Notes: generated by a model from the letters alone, not told the origin. A stretch of DNA of 64,000 nt from Vermamoeba vermiformis (GCA_045837725.1 JBEWZL010000184.1:474603-538602); one strand, 5' to 3'; positions 1 to 11,900 are shown, counted from the first letter of the stretch. Translations and numbers: made by a program.

Positions 1-1204
1 TGCGTCATTGGCTTGGAGCTTGAACTGGACTTTAGTCGATTTGAGGACTGGTATTGGCTTAGTATACTCGATGGCTGCTGTTTTTGAATACTTGAACACG
101 CCAACTTGAAGGTCACCATCAGTCAGATAAGCAATGTAGTAGAGGTTCAAGCCAACAGCAATGCCGTCCATCTTTGTGATTGTAATGTCGTTGGGGAATG
201 ACACGGGTTCTGGTTGACACGAGACGCCAGCGTCATCGTCAACGTGCGCGCACAGGCTGAGATAGTGAGATCCCCTTGGGTCCAGGTAGTACACGTAAAA
301 TTGAATAGGCGTTGTTTGGCGATCTTCAAATGCTAATGGCTTCATATTCGCCACATCATATGTGCACAGGAGTCGCGCGGTGTCACGTGCGTTGGTTCCG
401 TTAGCAATGAACATCAAATTGTGATAGAGACACATGGTTCCATTGTATTCTGCTTGATAGACCAGCGAGAAGACGTTCTTGTTGCCAACAAATGTCGTGT
501 AAGTGAACGTTGTTTCTGCGAGGATTGGTGCTGGCGTGATAGTTAGTGTGTCATTGGAGGGCAGTGTTGGGGTGGCACTTGGCAGACTAACTAACGGCAC
601 GTAAAATACGACTGTAGGGCTGGTAACGAAGCCAATCGACTTGCCGACAAATAATCCAAACGCTTGATTTTCCGTTACTACAATGCGTGCTGCATCCAAC
701 GCTGATTGAACTACGGCCGCTTCTCCTGCCCAACTCGCGTTTTGCTTAAAAGTGATGCCACTAGCACTGCGATCAACTGTTCGTATGTTTATGAATATCT
801 TGCTCGTTGTTCCGCCTAGAAATAACTGGATCTGTCGGGATTCGTCCAACATTGCTGACGATGTGAAGAGAAAGTTTTGTCCACCGAGTTCTGACAGTTG
901 AAAAGTCCCTCTTTCTTCTAACGTTGTAACATTTTGGCAATCTACAAAAAAATTCAATTAAACGCGTGCTGCCGATCCCGATTTCTGATTTTAACATTAA
1001 TCAACATTTCCGTTTCAAATCATTTAAATAATTCATATAGAATCAAGCTGAAAAAATCAGCAAGCTATGAACTGAAATACTAATAATTTTGATCTGACGC
1101 GAAGTCAAAAAAAGGTTTGGCATTTTAATCTGTGCGAAATACTTACTTGACAAATATGCTAGTGAGAAGGATAATAAAATTATTAAAGCTTTCTGTGGTG
1201 TCAT
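1..1204 (-). CDS. Secreted or surface glycoprotein, 3' end outside the window
   Basis: The gene runs leftward off the window, so its C-terminus is missing. Exon 1 (about 1147-1204) encodes MTPQKALIILLSFSLAYLS, a good signal peptide. A 205-bp intron follows (donor gtaagt, acceptor ttgtag), and exon 2 (941 to 1) stays open to the edge. The mature part is rich in Thr, Ser and beta-forming residues, with several N-glycosylation sequons (NVT, NDT, NGT) and scattered Cys. That suits an extracellular beta-sheet protein, but I recognise no named domain. Neighbours do not inform the function. An upstream in-frame extension exists but would put residues before the signal peptide, so the ATG at 1204 is preferred. 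Confidence 0.7.
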
Positions 1205-1912
1205 GTTGTCGAAGAAGATCCGCAACGGTTGAATCAAAAAAAGGACGCTAAACAAAGGACACCTTCACTAGTTGTATTACAGTAATCCTTTTTTGCTGTT
1301 GTTGATGTCCCTCTTGTTGCAAGAGAAGAATAATGCTCTTGCGCCACCGATTTTGGATTTTTTTTGTGATCCCATTATTTTGAATTGTTTGAATAGTGCG
1401 CAACAACGTCATCTTTTCTTCTCACCTTAACTTATGGTGCAACGTAAGATCATTGTATAATCAAGGTAGAGCGAGTGGTTCCACGAGCAAGCTGGATGTT
1501 TACAAGCATGTGGATTTCTGCCGTATTTTAATAATGAGGTAATGTACTCTCCTAATAACTATCAAGATAGTAATGGTCGATATGAAAATATCTTTTTTGA
1601 CGTCCCCAACCCCATTTCTAATTCTGTCTCCAATTTTACCTTTTTTTTCATTTTAACTTTTGAAGCTCTTAGCTTAAAATAACGTTGACGTAGTTAATTA
1701 TAATTAGGCACTAAATTTATAGAAGCATTGGAAGTAACGGCTATGTCAAAATTAACAAAAAGATACGCGTATGAATTCTGACCAGCGAACAAAAAAGCTA
1801 ATTATGGATGATGCATACATGTTCGAACGAGTGGGCACCGAACCCACGGTTATTGGTCCTGGGTTCTGGTAATGACGCGGCGCCAAAAAATTGGCCGTTG
1901 GAGCAACGCCTA
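1205..1912. other. Intergenic region, no gene seen
   Basis: AT-rich spacer between the leftward secreted protein gene and the tRNA pair. No coding stretch with plausible splice structure is visible. It should contain the promoter of the leftward gene near 1205-1400. Confidence 0.6.
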
Positions 1913-1985
1913 GCCCGCTTAGCTCAGTCGGTAGAGCGCACGGCTCTTAACCGTGTGGTCGTGGGTTCGAGCCCCACAGCGGGCG
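1913..1985 (+). tRNA. tRNA-Lys (CTT)
   Basis: A 73-nt cloverleaf. The acceptor stem is GCCCGCT/AGCGGGC with discriminator G. The A box is TAGCTCAGTCGG and the T arm has loop TTCGAGC. The anticodon stem CACGG/CCGTG encloses loop CTCTTAA, giving anticodon CTT (Lys, AAG codons). A T-rich Pol III terminator (TTTCTTTTTT) begins two bases downstream. There is no intron. It shares nearly all its sequence outside the anticodon arm with the Lys-TTT gene about 275 bp downstream, suggesting duplication or concerted evolution. Confidence 0.96.
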
Positions 1986-2259
1986 TATTTCTTTTTTGCC
2001 TGCGCAAGCAACCGTAATTATCGGTCTAGACTATTTTTTCTTTTGGGTATTTGAACATCGACATAGAAATAATTTTTGTTGCCTTGAATTTTAATTATTT
2101 ACCCTTTCAAATAATAGAGGCCGTAAGCAGCTGCGCTTTACGATTGTGCCGCGTAAAACGTTGTATTCGATTGAAGCGGGTACGTCTTCTTGTACGCCAG
2201 TGGCTTTGTTTCTCTTTATTAATGGCGCTACCCCATCCCGCTCCGACGCCCCATCGCTG

Positions 2260-2332
2260 GCCCGCTTAGCTCAGTCGGTAGAGCGCTAGGCTTTTAACCT
2301 AGTGGTCGGGGGTTCGAGCCCCCCAGCGGGCG
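2260..2332 (+). tRNA. tRNA-Lys (TTT)
   Basis: A 73-nt cloverleaf with the same acceptor stem and D arm as the upstream Lys gene. The anticodon stem CTAGG/CCTAG encloses loop CTTTTAA, giving anticodon TTT (Lys, AAA codons). The T loop is TTCGAGC in a GGGGG/CCCCC stem. A TCTTTTT terminator follows within about five bases. With its neighbour it covers both lysine codons. Confidence 0.96.
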
Positions 2333-3076
2333 CATTCTTTTTGCCTTGCTGGCAAACTGACGCTACCCGCGTCCGCTCTACAACCCGCACCATCCCTTCA
2401 AATCAGTGGGGTAAGCCAGATCTATGGTTAATTTGTGTTGGAGGTAAAGCCTGGCGTGGTTGTAATCATTATTCTTACTGGATCACTACGTTGCGTTACT
2501 GTTATTCGAGCCTCCTCCAGTTTGTGGCGAGTCTGAACGACCACACTCCGTTGTTATCCCAATTTCTTTTTGGCGGTTGAATAAAGGTAACACTTCAAAT
2601 CAATATCGGACGCCAACAATTTATCAAGACGAAAATAGCTTTGTTTTTTGATTGCTAACAATTGCTCAGTAAAGTCGAAAATTTTGGCAAAGCACGCTAA
2701 AATTAAATTAATTACTTTGACGTTCCCCTTTCATTGTTTGGTCAAAATTGAATCAATAATTAATAGGCGGTATGTTAATTATTCTAATTTTATTAAAATA
2801 AGGATAGTTATATTCGTACAGTTGTAGTCGCACTTCAGATGCCACACTCGCGGAAGTAATATACCGAAATATACTTCGCTGTTAAGAATAACGCGCAATT
2901 TGGTGTGTAGTGGTAAGTGTTTAAAAATTAAATCGATTACTTTAATCAACCACCAGCCGTTCTCATGTCAACGTCAGTGGCGATGTCAAAGAAGTAAATT
3001 CGGTAAATTATAAATACCTAAACGTTTCAGCCCTCATTTTATTCATTCTCAACGCACTATAAACACCACGAATAAG
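2333..3076. other. Intergenic region, no gene seen
   Basis: AT-rich spacer downstream of the tRNA pair. Open frames are short and look random. The last 100 bases should hold the promoter of the surface-protein gene that starts at 3077. Confidence 0.55.
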
Positions 3077-3799
3077 ATGAAGTACCAATTATTTTTGCTA
3101 GGTGCATTTATTGTCTTTGTTAGCGCCCAATACAACTGCAAAGCTTCAACGGATGGCCTTTTGACTTCGGCACTCACGAACCCCAAGACTGGTCCTTTGG
3201 ATGGCGTCACTGCTATCGGTCCCGACGTTCAATTCACTATTCAAACTACTTCCAATTTCATCGTTAGAATGAACTTGTATGGCGATCACTCCATCGTCTC
3301 CAGCGACCAGCGCAACTTTGGAACAAACGGCGTTATGTCTGGCGCCACCTCCGCACTTGATTGGTCTAGAGCTGAACTCGACAGCGGTCTCACGGCCCTT
3401 TCATTCTCGCCTCCCGTCGCATCCATTGTTGTAAAAATGAACTACGACCCTGCATGGCTCAACATTAGCTCCCCTACTATTATCGTCTATAGCGAGAACA
3501 ACACTCGTGTGGCTTGCTACGATATTGAAGCTTTGGCCCCGATCCGAACAAGCGGATCGAACGGATTTGCCTACCGCGGAGTTACCCTTAACTCAAACAC
3601 TATTGGCTCCGTTCAACTCAGCGGTGCTTCAATGGCCTATTGGGACATTACCTTCGACACTGTTTCGCCGCCCGTCCGCCAGGTTAGTGGCGATTCTCCA
3701 TTCTCTGGACCTGGATCAAACCCCGGAACTAGCGATGCTAGAGGCCTTATCGCATCAATCAGTTTGCCATTGTTATTATCATTCTTGTATTTATTCTAA
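3077..3799 (+). CDS. Small GPI-anchored secreted protein, unknown function
   Basis: An intronless frame of 240 residues. Residues 1-17 (MKYQLFLLGAFIVFVSA) are a signal peptide with a clear AxA-type end. The C-terminus has a small-residue, Ser/Gly/Pro-rich stretch followed by a hydrophobic tail ending LPLLLSFLYLF, as expected for a GPI-attachment signal. The body is beta-rich with NIS and NNT sequons and two Cys, and no catalytic motif is apparent. The role is most likely cell-surface or extracellular matrix. The next gene begins about 280 bp downstream on the same strand but is unrelated. Confidence 0.85.
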   Translation: MKYQLFLLGAFIVFVSAQYNCKASTDGLLTSALTNPKTGPLDGVTAIGPDVQFTIQTTSNFIVRMNLYGDHSIVSSDQRNFGTNGVMSGATSALDWSRAELDSGLTALSFSPPVASIVVKMNYDPAWLNISSPTIIVYSENNTRVACYDIEALAPIRTSGSNGFAYRGVTLNSNTIGSVQLSGASMAYWDITFDTVSPPVRQVSGDSPFSGPGSNPGTSDARGLIASISLPLLLSFLYLF

Positions 3800-3969
3800 A
3801 TCGATCGATTAAAGCCATAAAGAAAGTTAAATTCGATCAAAATTGCGAAGCACGTGCCTTTCAATATTACCAAAATAGCTTCGGAGCAACCTCTCTGTTT
3901 TCCGGTCGAAACATCCGATCATGGTATCGTTGTATTGTATAATAAGGTTGAATATGAGTAAACGAGGAT

Positions 3970-3979
3970 GACACGTGTC
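3970..3979. promoter_or_regulatory. Palindrome GACACGTGTC upstream of F-box/EF1A gene 1
   Basis: Ten-base perfect palindrome about 100 bp upstream of the start codon at 4077. A full 12-base copy lies at a matching distance before the paralogue that starts at 5947, so it is a candidate shared promoter element. The CACGTG core is the classic bHLH/bZIP-type E-box. The binding factor is unknown. Confidence 0.4.
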
Positions 3980-4076
3980 TGTTTTGCCCTGCGAAAAAAT
4001 TATTTTTATTTTCCTCCTCTTCTCACAACAGAGGAGCAATGCTAAATATTGTTCGTTGTAGTATTTAAAATTAGAA

Positions 4077-5704
4077 ATGAACGCAGAGCAGAGCATATAC
4101 GTTCCAAAAGACATTTGGCGAGAGATCTTGAGAAATCTTTACGATTACCGTAGTTGTTTAGCGGTTAATTTAACGTCCAAAAGTTTCAGAAAAATAATTA
4201 ACGACCGCTTCAAGATTGCTGAGCATTATAAAGGTCAGAGAACTAAGATTAGAAATACTTATTTTCTTATTTTATTAACTACCACCCCAATCATTTATTT
4301 TTCACAAAGAGATTGTAGCCTATGTGTCAGTCAATTATTCGAGAATATTGTTAACATTAAATTAAGTCAGATCTTATGTGCGTTGTAATGGGACCTGAAA
4401 AAAGCGGGAAAATGACGTTGCTAGCAAAACTAGGACTTCTGTTAGGCTTATTTGGTATGTATTTATATATTGATGTAATTATATTAATCTGTTAATAATG
4501 TAAAACGATTCAGAACAAGACTCGGAAGATGAATCGCTCTTGGATTCGCTTTGGAACTACTGGAAGGATCAGCCAGACCCTGTATATACAAAATGCGAGT
4601 TTCTTTCGTTCGATAGTATTGGAAGAAATGCCATTATACACTACGTTCGTCAACCTGAGTTTGTTTATATGAAAACAACTCGCGTAAGCTTAGAAACCGA
4701 TTGCTTCAATGAAACAACGCGTCAACATACTAATACACTAATATTTGCAGCTTGAAGTCGTTATTTTTGCAATCAGCTATCAACAAGCAATCGAGGATCT
4801 CGAACAATCCTTTCTCAAGTCAGTCCTAAACTCACTTCGGTTGCGCGCACTGTCGAAGGTACTAGTCGTTATATCACACACAGGTGATACCACTGCAATG
4901 CAAAACAGTTTCGCGGATATTCGTAGAAAGTATACGGAAGTATACGAACAATACAAACAACACTGGCATCAGTTACAAATGGAAATTGTTCCCGTCGATT
5001 CAGTCACGGGTTGGAACATACTGCCGCATGCTTCGGACTCATACAAAGGTTTATCATTCTGGGAAACATTGCGGAGATTTCATGCAGATGGATGTCCGAT
5101 CAATGGTCCGTGGCGAGTTTGCTCCGTCGACGTTCGGACTGCAAGTACAATTCAAGCTTATGTGCTCGCAGGAGAACTGAGGGCCGGAGATCTACTGATA
5201 AACTCCGAGATCGCGCGCGAGATTGAAGAAATCTCGATCGATGGAACAATCGTCGAAAGTGCCTGGGCACAACGATCGCCAATCACGTTGAAGTTGAAAG
5301 GATCGTCAAGCGAGCAAACAATGGACACCACGTCAAAGCCAATTTCAAAGCGTTATATATATGGACCAGGCGTTAAATATGCAACGCGACTAGTGGCTCG
5401 CATTGTATTTTTTGCCTTGACAAAGTTGCCGCTGAAAGAAGTCAAATTACGATCATTAATTGGAGCAGTGGACATTATCAGTTTTAAAGTGCTCAGTTAT
5501 CTCGATCCAATTACCTATGAACCAGTTCCAACTAGCATTGATGACTTTATTCCTCAAAATGAAATTGTCTTGGCCGAGATCGAGATCAGCACCCCGATCT
5601 GTATAGAATCCGAATCGTCGTATCCTGACCTGGCAATGGTACATCTCACAATAGGATCTTCGTTAGAAAATGGTGCTTTATTGGCTGTGGGCATGATGAT
5701 TTGA
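4077..5704 (+). CDS. F-box fused to a degenerate EF1A-like GTPase (copy 1)
   Basis: Four exons (about 4077-4233, 4371-4454, 4514-4683, 4751-5704) give 454 residues. Residues 8-50 are F-box-like (VPKDIWREILRNL). The rest follows elongation factor 1A: P-loop GPEKSGKM (60-67), DSIG at 114-117 in the DxxG position, ISHTGD (178-183) where NKMD is expected, then VPVDSVTGWN matching EF1A's VPISG-W motif. Two barrel-like regions end with the domain III signature PICIESESSYP (EF1A has KPMCVESF..YP). The P-loop Thr/Ser that binds magnesium is Met, and the guanine-recognition NKxD is lost, so GTP turnover is doubtful. I infer an SCF ubiquitin ligase adaptor whose substrate-binding part derives from EF1A. 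A tandem paralogue follows 240 bp downstream. Confidence 0.85.
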
Positions 5705-5855
5705 GCTGGTAGAACCAAATAAGCAGGAGTTGTAGATTGTACACTGTTCCGATATTAAGTTATTACGGCACATTGTTCGTGTAAATGGCACCGATTATAG
5801 ACTTAATATACTCAATGAATTTGTCAGATCCTCTGATGACATATCGCCAAGCAGT

Positions 5856-5867
5856 TGACACGTGTCA
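5856..5867. promoter_or_regulatory. 12-bp palindrome TGACACGTGTCA upstream of F-box/EF1A gene 2
   Basis: Perfect palindrome about 80 bp before the start codon at 5947. It matches the position of the near-identical site before the first paralogue. Other perfect copies occur in introns elsewhere in the window. Confidence 0.45.
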
Positions 5868-5946
5868 AAACTATTTTTGCTTTGTAGTTTGATCGAAGAT
5901 TATTTTAACTTCAGTTCGGTAGCACATACATGTAAACCAAACATAG

Positions 5947-7711
5947 ATGGAGCAGCTTAATATTTATATTCCTGACGATGTTTGGCGAGAGATCCTGACC
6001 AAGCTTATCGATTACAGAACCTGCTTATCGGCTTATTTAACGTGCAAAAAATTTAGAAAATTAATACAACCACACTTGCAAGCCATTGAACGGAATAAAG
6101 GTAAAAATCAAAAAAAGCGAATTTAATTCTTTTGATTTGAATTTTATTTAATAATGAATGTTAATTATTAACAGTCTAATACGATTAAATTTGTGCATAT
6201 GATAATATCGTTATAATTGTAATTGATCTATCAATTTTATTAACGAGTTTTACAGATCTGATCTGTACGATGGCTGGACCCGAAAAAAGCGGCAAAACGA
6301 CATTACTAGCAAAATTATGTATTTTACGCGGGTTGTTTTGTAAGTAAATACGAATTCTAATTTTTGACCTTATTGAATTAATGATTCAATTTAGCCCAAA
6401 ATCCTGGCGATTCTGTGACAGACTCGTTACCCGACTTCGCAAAAACTCAGAAAATGCGGCACTCATACGTAAAGTGTTTATTTCAATTAGAAGATACCGC
6501 GAGAAGGAAATTGTCCGTTTATGACTTTAAACGAAGTGCGCACGGTTTTACTCTCCGAAAGAATCACGTAAGCTCCGTTGTTATCTAAATTTTTCTTCGA
6601 ATTTAGCGACTATTTTGCATTTGCAATTAACACTTGAAATTAGGTGATGAACAGCGTACTGTAAAAATTAAAAGTTAAAGCCGCCGTTAATTTTTGGAAA
6701 TTTCAGATTGATCTTGCCATATTTGTCGTTAGTTTCGAACAGTCGTTGAAAGACAGCATTCGCAGATTGAGCTCAATGCTGAATATGATGCGAGTGAACC
6801 AATGGTCGCAAATTTTACTCGTCATCTCGCACATGGACAGCACAAAAGTTCAACAAGACGATTACAAGAACATTTGCAGAAAGTATATGGAGGTATATGA
6901 AGAGTACAAACAGCACTGGCCTCAACTGCAAATGAAGATTGTGCCAGTGGATTCAATTACGAATTGGAACATTATGCCACGTGACGTCAATTCAATGAAT
7001 GACAGTAATAATAACAATAGGAGCATATTAGAGAATTATGAAGGTCTTTCATTCTGGGAAACATTGCAGAGATTTCATGCGGATGGTTACCAGATCCACT
7101 GTCCATACCGAATTTTCTCAGTTGAAAGTCCACTTCATTACGCATATCAAGCCTATCTGATGGCCGGAATATTGAAGGTCGGGGACCTCCTAGTAAACTC
7201 CGAGATCAAACTCGAGATCACAAATATCTCCGTCGATAGAACGTCCGTCAAAGTTGCCTACGCGCAAGCCGAACCACTCACTTTAAGATTGAAAGGAGCG
7301 GCTAAAGGACGATCTAAATGGCCTCGAATATATGGCCCAGGCTTACGACAGACCTCTTCCTTCGTTGCGCGAATGATTTTTTTGCGATCCGTCGAACTTC
7401 CGCTGCCAGAAAACATGCGTTTCGAATCTACATCCGGACACAGGCAAATAACCAACTTGACAGTGATAAAAAGTCTTAATGCGATCACTTACGAGCCTAT
7501 TGAGAGGGTCTACAACAAGAAACTAGAAGGCCATATCTTCTCTAATGAAATTGTGTTGGTCGAAGTTTCGTTGTTTGATCCGATCTGCATTGACCAAGAA
7601 TCAACGTACCCTGACTTTGCAAGGTTCTATGTCACTGGCAAGAGTATTTCGCCGTATGGCAGTATAGCCGCGTTGGGCGTAGTCATCAGTGCTGATTGGA
7701 ATAAACTGTGA
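5947..7711 (+). CDS. F-box fused to a degenerate EF1A-like GTPase (copy 2)
   Basis: Four exons (about 5947-6100, 6256-6339, 6395-6567, 6707-7711) give 471 residues. Introns fall at the same places and phases as in copy 1, and exon 2 is exactly 84 nt in both. An N-terminal F-box (IPDDVWREILTKL) is followed by P-loop GPEKSGKTT (59-67), here complete. The switch II region reads DFKRSAHG rather than a clean DxxG. ISHMD replaces NKMD. VPVDSITNWN and the domain III motif PICIDQESTYPDFARF match EF1A. A Ser/Asn-rich insertion sits near residue 240. Copy 2 keeps the phosphate-binding residue that copy 1 lost, but both lack the canonical guanine-specificity Asn. The role is inferred as for copy 1. Confidence 0.85.
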
Positions 7712-7823
7712 TAAAAAGAATTGTTCGAACTTTTAATTTGGCATTCAATTGACACGCGTCATATTCATGACAAATACGGAGCGCACTATGAGTAGAACAG
7801 GCTTTAGACAAAAAATACTGCTT

Positions 7824-7902
7824 GGGTATCTACGGCGGAAGTCGAATCCGCGACCTCGAGAACACAGTCCCCCGCTCTCCCAGCTGAGCTACGTTGATAC
7901 CC
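7824..7902 (-). tRNA. tRNA-like gene with over-long acceptor stem
   Basis: Read on the minus strand it has a good A box (TAGCTCAGCTGGG), a D stem GCTC/GAGC, a T arm GCGGA-TTCGACT-TCCGC, and a six-T Pol III terminator about nine bases downstream. The terminal helix is 11 positions long (GGGTATCAACG with CGTAGATACCC, one A-A mismatch) instead of 7. The anticodon arm pairs poorly. A standard reading gives loop CTGTGTT (GTG, His), but position 37 would be T and the stem is weak. It may be a diverged tRNA, a tRNA pseudogene still transcribed, or a tRNA-like ncRNA. Confidence 0.55.
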
Positions 7903-8101
7903 AACAGCCTTATAGATAATCGTAGTTTACAGGTTCAAAGCTTTCTCGGTAAATTGAGGGACTAGGTTTCGTAACAAAAATTCGGCCGATGTATTCTTTT
8001 GGTCAATTTTTTGCTATTCTTTTTTTCAATTCTTTGTGAACGAAAAAACTATTTAAAATGAACAGTTCATCATTATCTTCAATCATTTCAATAGAGACAC
8101 A

Positions 8102-8825
8102 ATGCCCAGTTCTGTTCCCTCAAGCAACTTTGTTTCCGACACTGTGCTCCAAAGAATTGAGCTCACTGGAGTGCAAAACTACCTCGATCTCAAATCGCGT
8201 ATGCGTAGTAAAGCAAGCAAGTGCAAGGAGCTACCAGCACTAGAGCAGCTGCAAATTGCTATTCTTCCATCCAGAGACGGAGATCCTCTAGTTGTTTATG
8301 ACGATGCAACTCTCACGGAGCAAGTCCGTAAAATACCCGGCGACAAGGTGTATTGCAGTCTTTATTGCCCTGCGACGCAGAAATTACTTCAAGAGGAGGT
8401 CTTAATAGCCAAAGAACTTCGGAAAGAATTGAGTGACGTGATTCGCTCTCACTCAAAGTCGAATGCGGAGGAAAAGGCCGAAAGTTTCTTTACACGTATT
8501 AAAAGTAAGTCTTAAATTACCGTTTTTTCAAAAAAAAAACAATTCTTTAACTTTTTTTATGGCAGATGTAATCTCGCGACACCCAAAATTAGCTGCAACA
8601 ATTGGAATCTGCGCTGTGGCAGCTGCTGCATGTTTCTATCCAGTGGCTACGCTGATTGCCGCTGGTGCGGCTGCAATATACGCCTTCAGAAACTATTTGC
8701 AAAGTTTTTTGCTCAAGTTGAAAGACGCGTTAGTAGCTGTTGGCGAGTGGGTTTGGAATCACGTCAAAACTTGGTACGACAAGTTCTCCAATGGCATTGC
8801 AGCTGTAACCCGATGGATTTTCTGA
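8102..8825 (+). CDS. Unknown 220-residue protein with C-terminal membrane segment
   Basis: Two exons (about 8102-8504 and 8566-8825; donor gtaagt, acceptor ggcag). I recognise no family. The first 90 residues look like a small folded domain. A charged helical stretch follows (KELRKELSDVIRSHSKS). The second exon starts with a lysine/histidine-containing linker, then a hydrophobic alanine-rich segment (GICAVAAAACFYPVATLIAA, about 30 residues long in all) and an amphipathic aromatic tail ending in VTRWIF. This suggests a tail-anchored or hairpin membrane protein facing the cytosol. The ATG at 8058 is in a different frame, so 8102 is preferred. Confidence 0.7.
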
Positions 8826-8978
8826 GAAATTTTTCATTTGGCCCTCGCTCAAACGCGAAAAATAAACTGACGAAAATCGGTTGAATTATGTCGTGAGTGA
8901 ACTTTGTACAATTTTTGTTGACTATTCAAAGGTATTATAATACAATTTGTTGGTTTAGATTTACGTAACGCACCGACG

Positions 8979-11900
8979 CTATGATATGTAATAATCATCG
9001 TGCGGCAACAAGCTCCATCCGACCAGCGAATCCAAAACCCACTGGATGCGTAAAATTAATAAACTGATTCTTGCAAAATGTCGTATAATAGATAGTCAAT
9101 ATATATGACATACCTTTTCGGATACAGCGGGCGCTTTAGTTTGCAACTTGCCACGCAACTTTTCGTTTGAGATCAGGACCGTTGCTTCTGATCGATTTTT
9201 TGCCATCTAAATGGCATGCATTAATATTAAACATCAATAGTGAAATAATATAAAGATAATATAAAGTTATCTTGACGTAGTTATTAAACTAAAGGCGGAT
9301 GCGGATCCGTCATTTACTTTCACTTACCTGACCACCAGCGAACATAATAATGTTGCGCAAGTCTTCAACGGGCACACGTGTCTCGCCTTCAATCCACGCG
9401 CAAGTATCTGCAAATAACAACTTGCCCGCAGCGTGTCCTTCACGAGCAGCTCTGCAGCCTGGAAACCAATCTGTGGCCTCGTAGTCATCAGCGACTAGAA
9501 TCTTCTTTTGTTCGACACAATCATGTAGGAACTGGCTAGAGACTAAATACAGACCTGCAAAGTATTGCGTTAATTACTAATTGAATACAAGGTCTTCAAA
9601 CATGACACTTTGACACGTGTCATCGAAACTTTTTTCCGTGGCTAACAGATTTTTCACTTCAAACTTCGACAAAAAGGCTTATTACAGTGTATGTTATTCA
9701 ATTCAAAGTGTTGTAAGACACTTAAAGATGACACGTGTCAAAGATATTTTTCATGTGTCAAACTGTTTTAGCTGGATCTGTCATTGTATCGATTCGAAAG
9801 ATATACTTGAGTATTAACATATGCTACCATACGTACCTCTAGCAATGGCTTGCAACACTTTCAAAGTCCGTTCATTTTTGCAGATGACCACGTGCGTGAT
9901 TCCGACGAGTGTTTCAGCCTCCAAATCGAACGTTACTGTCGTTGGCATCATCGCTGCAAGCTTTGAGGCTGATTCATGAACCGAGTCATCGCACTTGGAA
10001 CATAAAAATCTAATCGTATTGAAGTTCTAAATCATAATTCAAGTTAGTTTTGGATCGGGTTCAGATCGAATCCAAAAAATTTTTAAATTTAAATAATAGG
10101 ACTTACTTTACTATGCCGCCTTTGCGATCGCTTAAGAGCACTACTATGTTGTCCATTAGCACTTTTTTCGCTATTTAATTTTTCATTAATCTTGTCGCTC
10201 TCTTTAACCACCGGATCGAGTCTTTTAGATCGCGTAGAACGTTTAAGATTCGCTTGTTTTGGCTTATTATCTTCTTCTTTAATATCACTAGGCATTTCTT
10301 TAGTACGAGCTCGTCGCAGCTTGGGTTTTGAAGTACTTTGATCTTCTGCTGGTTCCACTTTGTTATCACTTCGCCGCCGTTTTAATGGCCGAGCTGGAGT
10401 TGACTTAGAAAGACCCTATATAATATTAGCAACTATAATATTTTAATTGAAGATTAATTGTAATTAAAGCGAGATCCAATTTCGATTTAAATTTTTAAAA
10501 ACTTACTCGTTTACGTTTCTTATTGCCATTATTATCTTCGTCACTCTTATTCTTATCATGCTCATCTTCGTTCGGAATTTCAATCGATTCTGCGTCAGTT
10601 TGAGCTTCTTCAGGAACTTTCAAACTCGTCGGATCTGATTTTTGTTTTTTATAAACAGCAGCATTGATAATAGTCTCTGTATCCATATGACTCGTAATCT
10701 GGATTGGAGTGCTACTAGTAGCTCTATAAGGACTATTTTGCGATTGTTGCTTCAAATTTTCCAAAGGCGGAAGAGATGCGGGACTCGACATCCAACAATC
10801 ATTTTCGAGCATCATTTGCACGCTCAGGGCTATAGTACTCTCCTTAATAACCTGCGTACTCGGTTCTCTATTAAATAAGCTATTATTCAGCTCTTCTGTC
10901 CTATTCAAGCTGTCGTCTTGTGGATGTTGTTCCGCGGTATCAGCAGATTCGGATCCGCTGTTCTTTTTCTTCTTATCGTCCATTACTTGCGTAGCATCAT
11001 CAGTAGTATCGTTCATATCGTCATTATTACTCGTTTGTTGACCAGATCCTGCTCAGAAAAAAAAATAAATAAAAAATAAAAAAAAATAAAATTCATTAAT
11101 TTACCATCCGCGAATCTAGACTTAGGCGAGGTACTACTCTTAGCATTGCCTTCATCGTCTGTAGACTCATTTGCCACATCAGATCCGTCATCGTCCATCA
11201 AAAGTTTTAAATTGTCATTGGCGGGCAAATCGAGTTCTTTAATAGGAGACGTATAAAAGCTGTTCTCGCATCTCACTCGATCCGAACTTTGATCACCTAT
11301 AATAATTTCAAATTAATAGGCGTAAATAAGACTGAAATTTTGAATCAATAATGGATTGCAACAAAATTCCGAATTTAAAAAAGTGGATCCGTCGAAATAA
11401 ATGTATTTACGTAGTGTACTTATTATTTCCATAGTAATGGCTATAAAATTTGTTGTCGGGATATTTATCCATGAAAATAAGAACGAGATCCACCTTAAAT
11501 CGCAAAAAAATATTTAAAACACAATTAGAATTACCTTCACGTTCATCGCTAGACAAAAATAGGTCTCGTTCACTATCATATCCACCATCAGTGGATTGAT
11601 TTGGCGTTAAATGTCGTTTGGATTTGGGTCTTCTCGGACTTCTTGGTGTTTTATTGCTGGTGTTCGATCCAATGATTTCATGTGTCATATTTTGCGATGA
11701 AGGACCTGACCTAGGTGAGCTGTACATTAGGCCATGATGCTGGCTGCCTCGTTTTTGAGATTCGTTTTCGCAATTTTCCTTATCCGCCACAGGAGTGTCT
11801 TGTTTCGGAGATCCCAATAGTTTGACCGTGAAATCGCTTTCACAGACTCGTTTTTTATTCTTTTCGCAGCTAATTAAAATGATTTAACAATTTGTGCATT

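Noticed and set aside
1824-1866. A T-arm-like stem (GTGGG-TTCGGTG-CCCAC) on the minus strand near the tRNA pair
   Set aside because: No matching acceptor stem, D arm or anticodon arm could be built around it.
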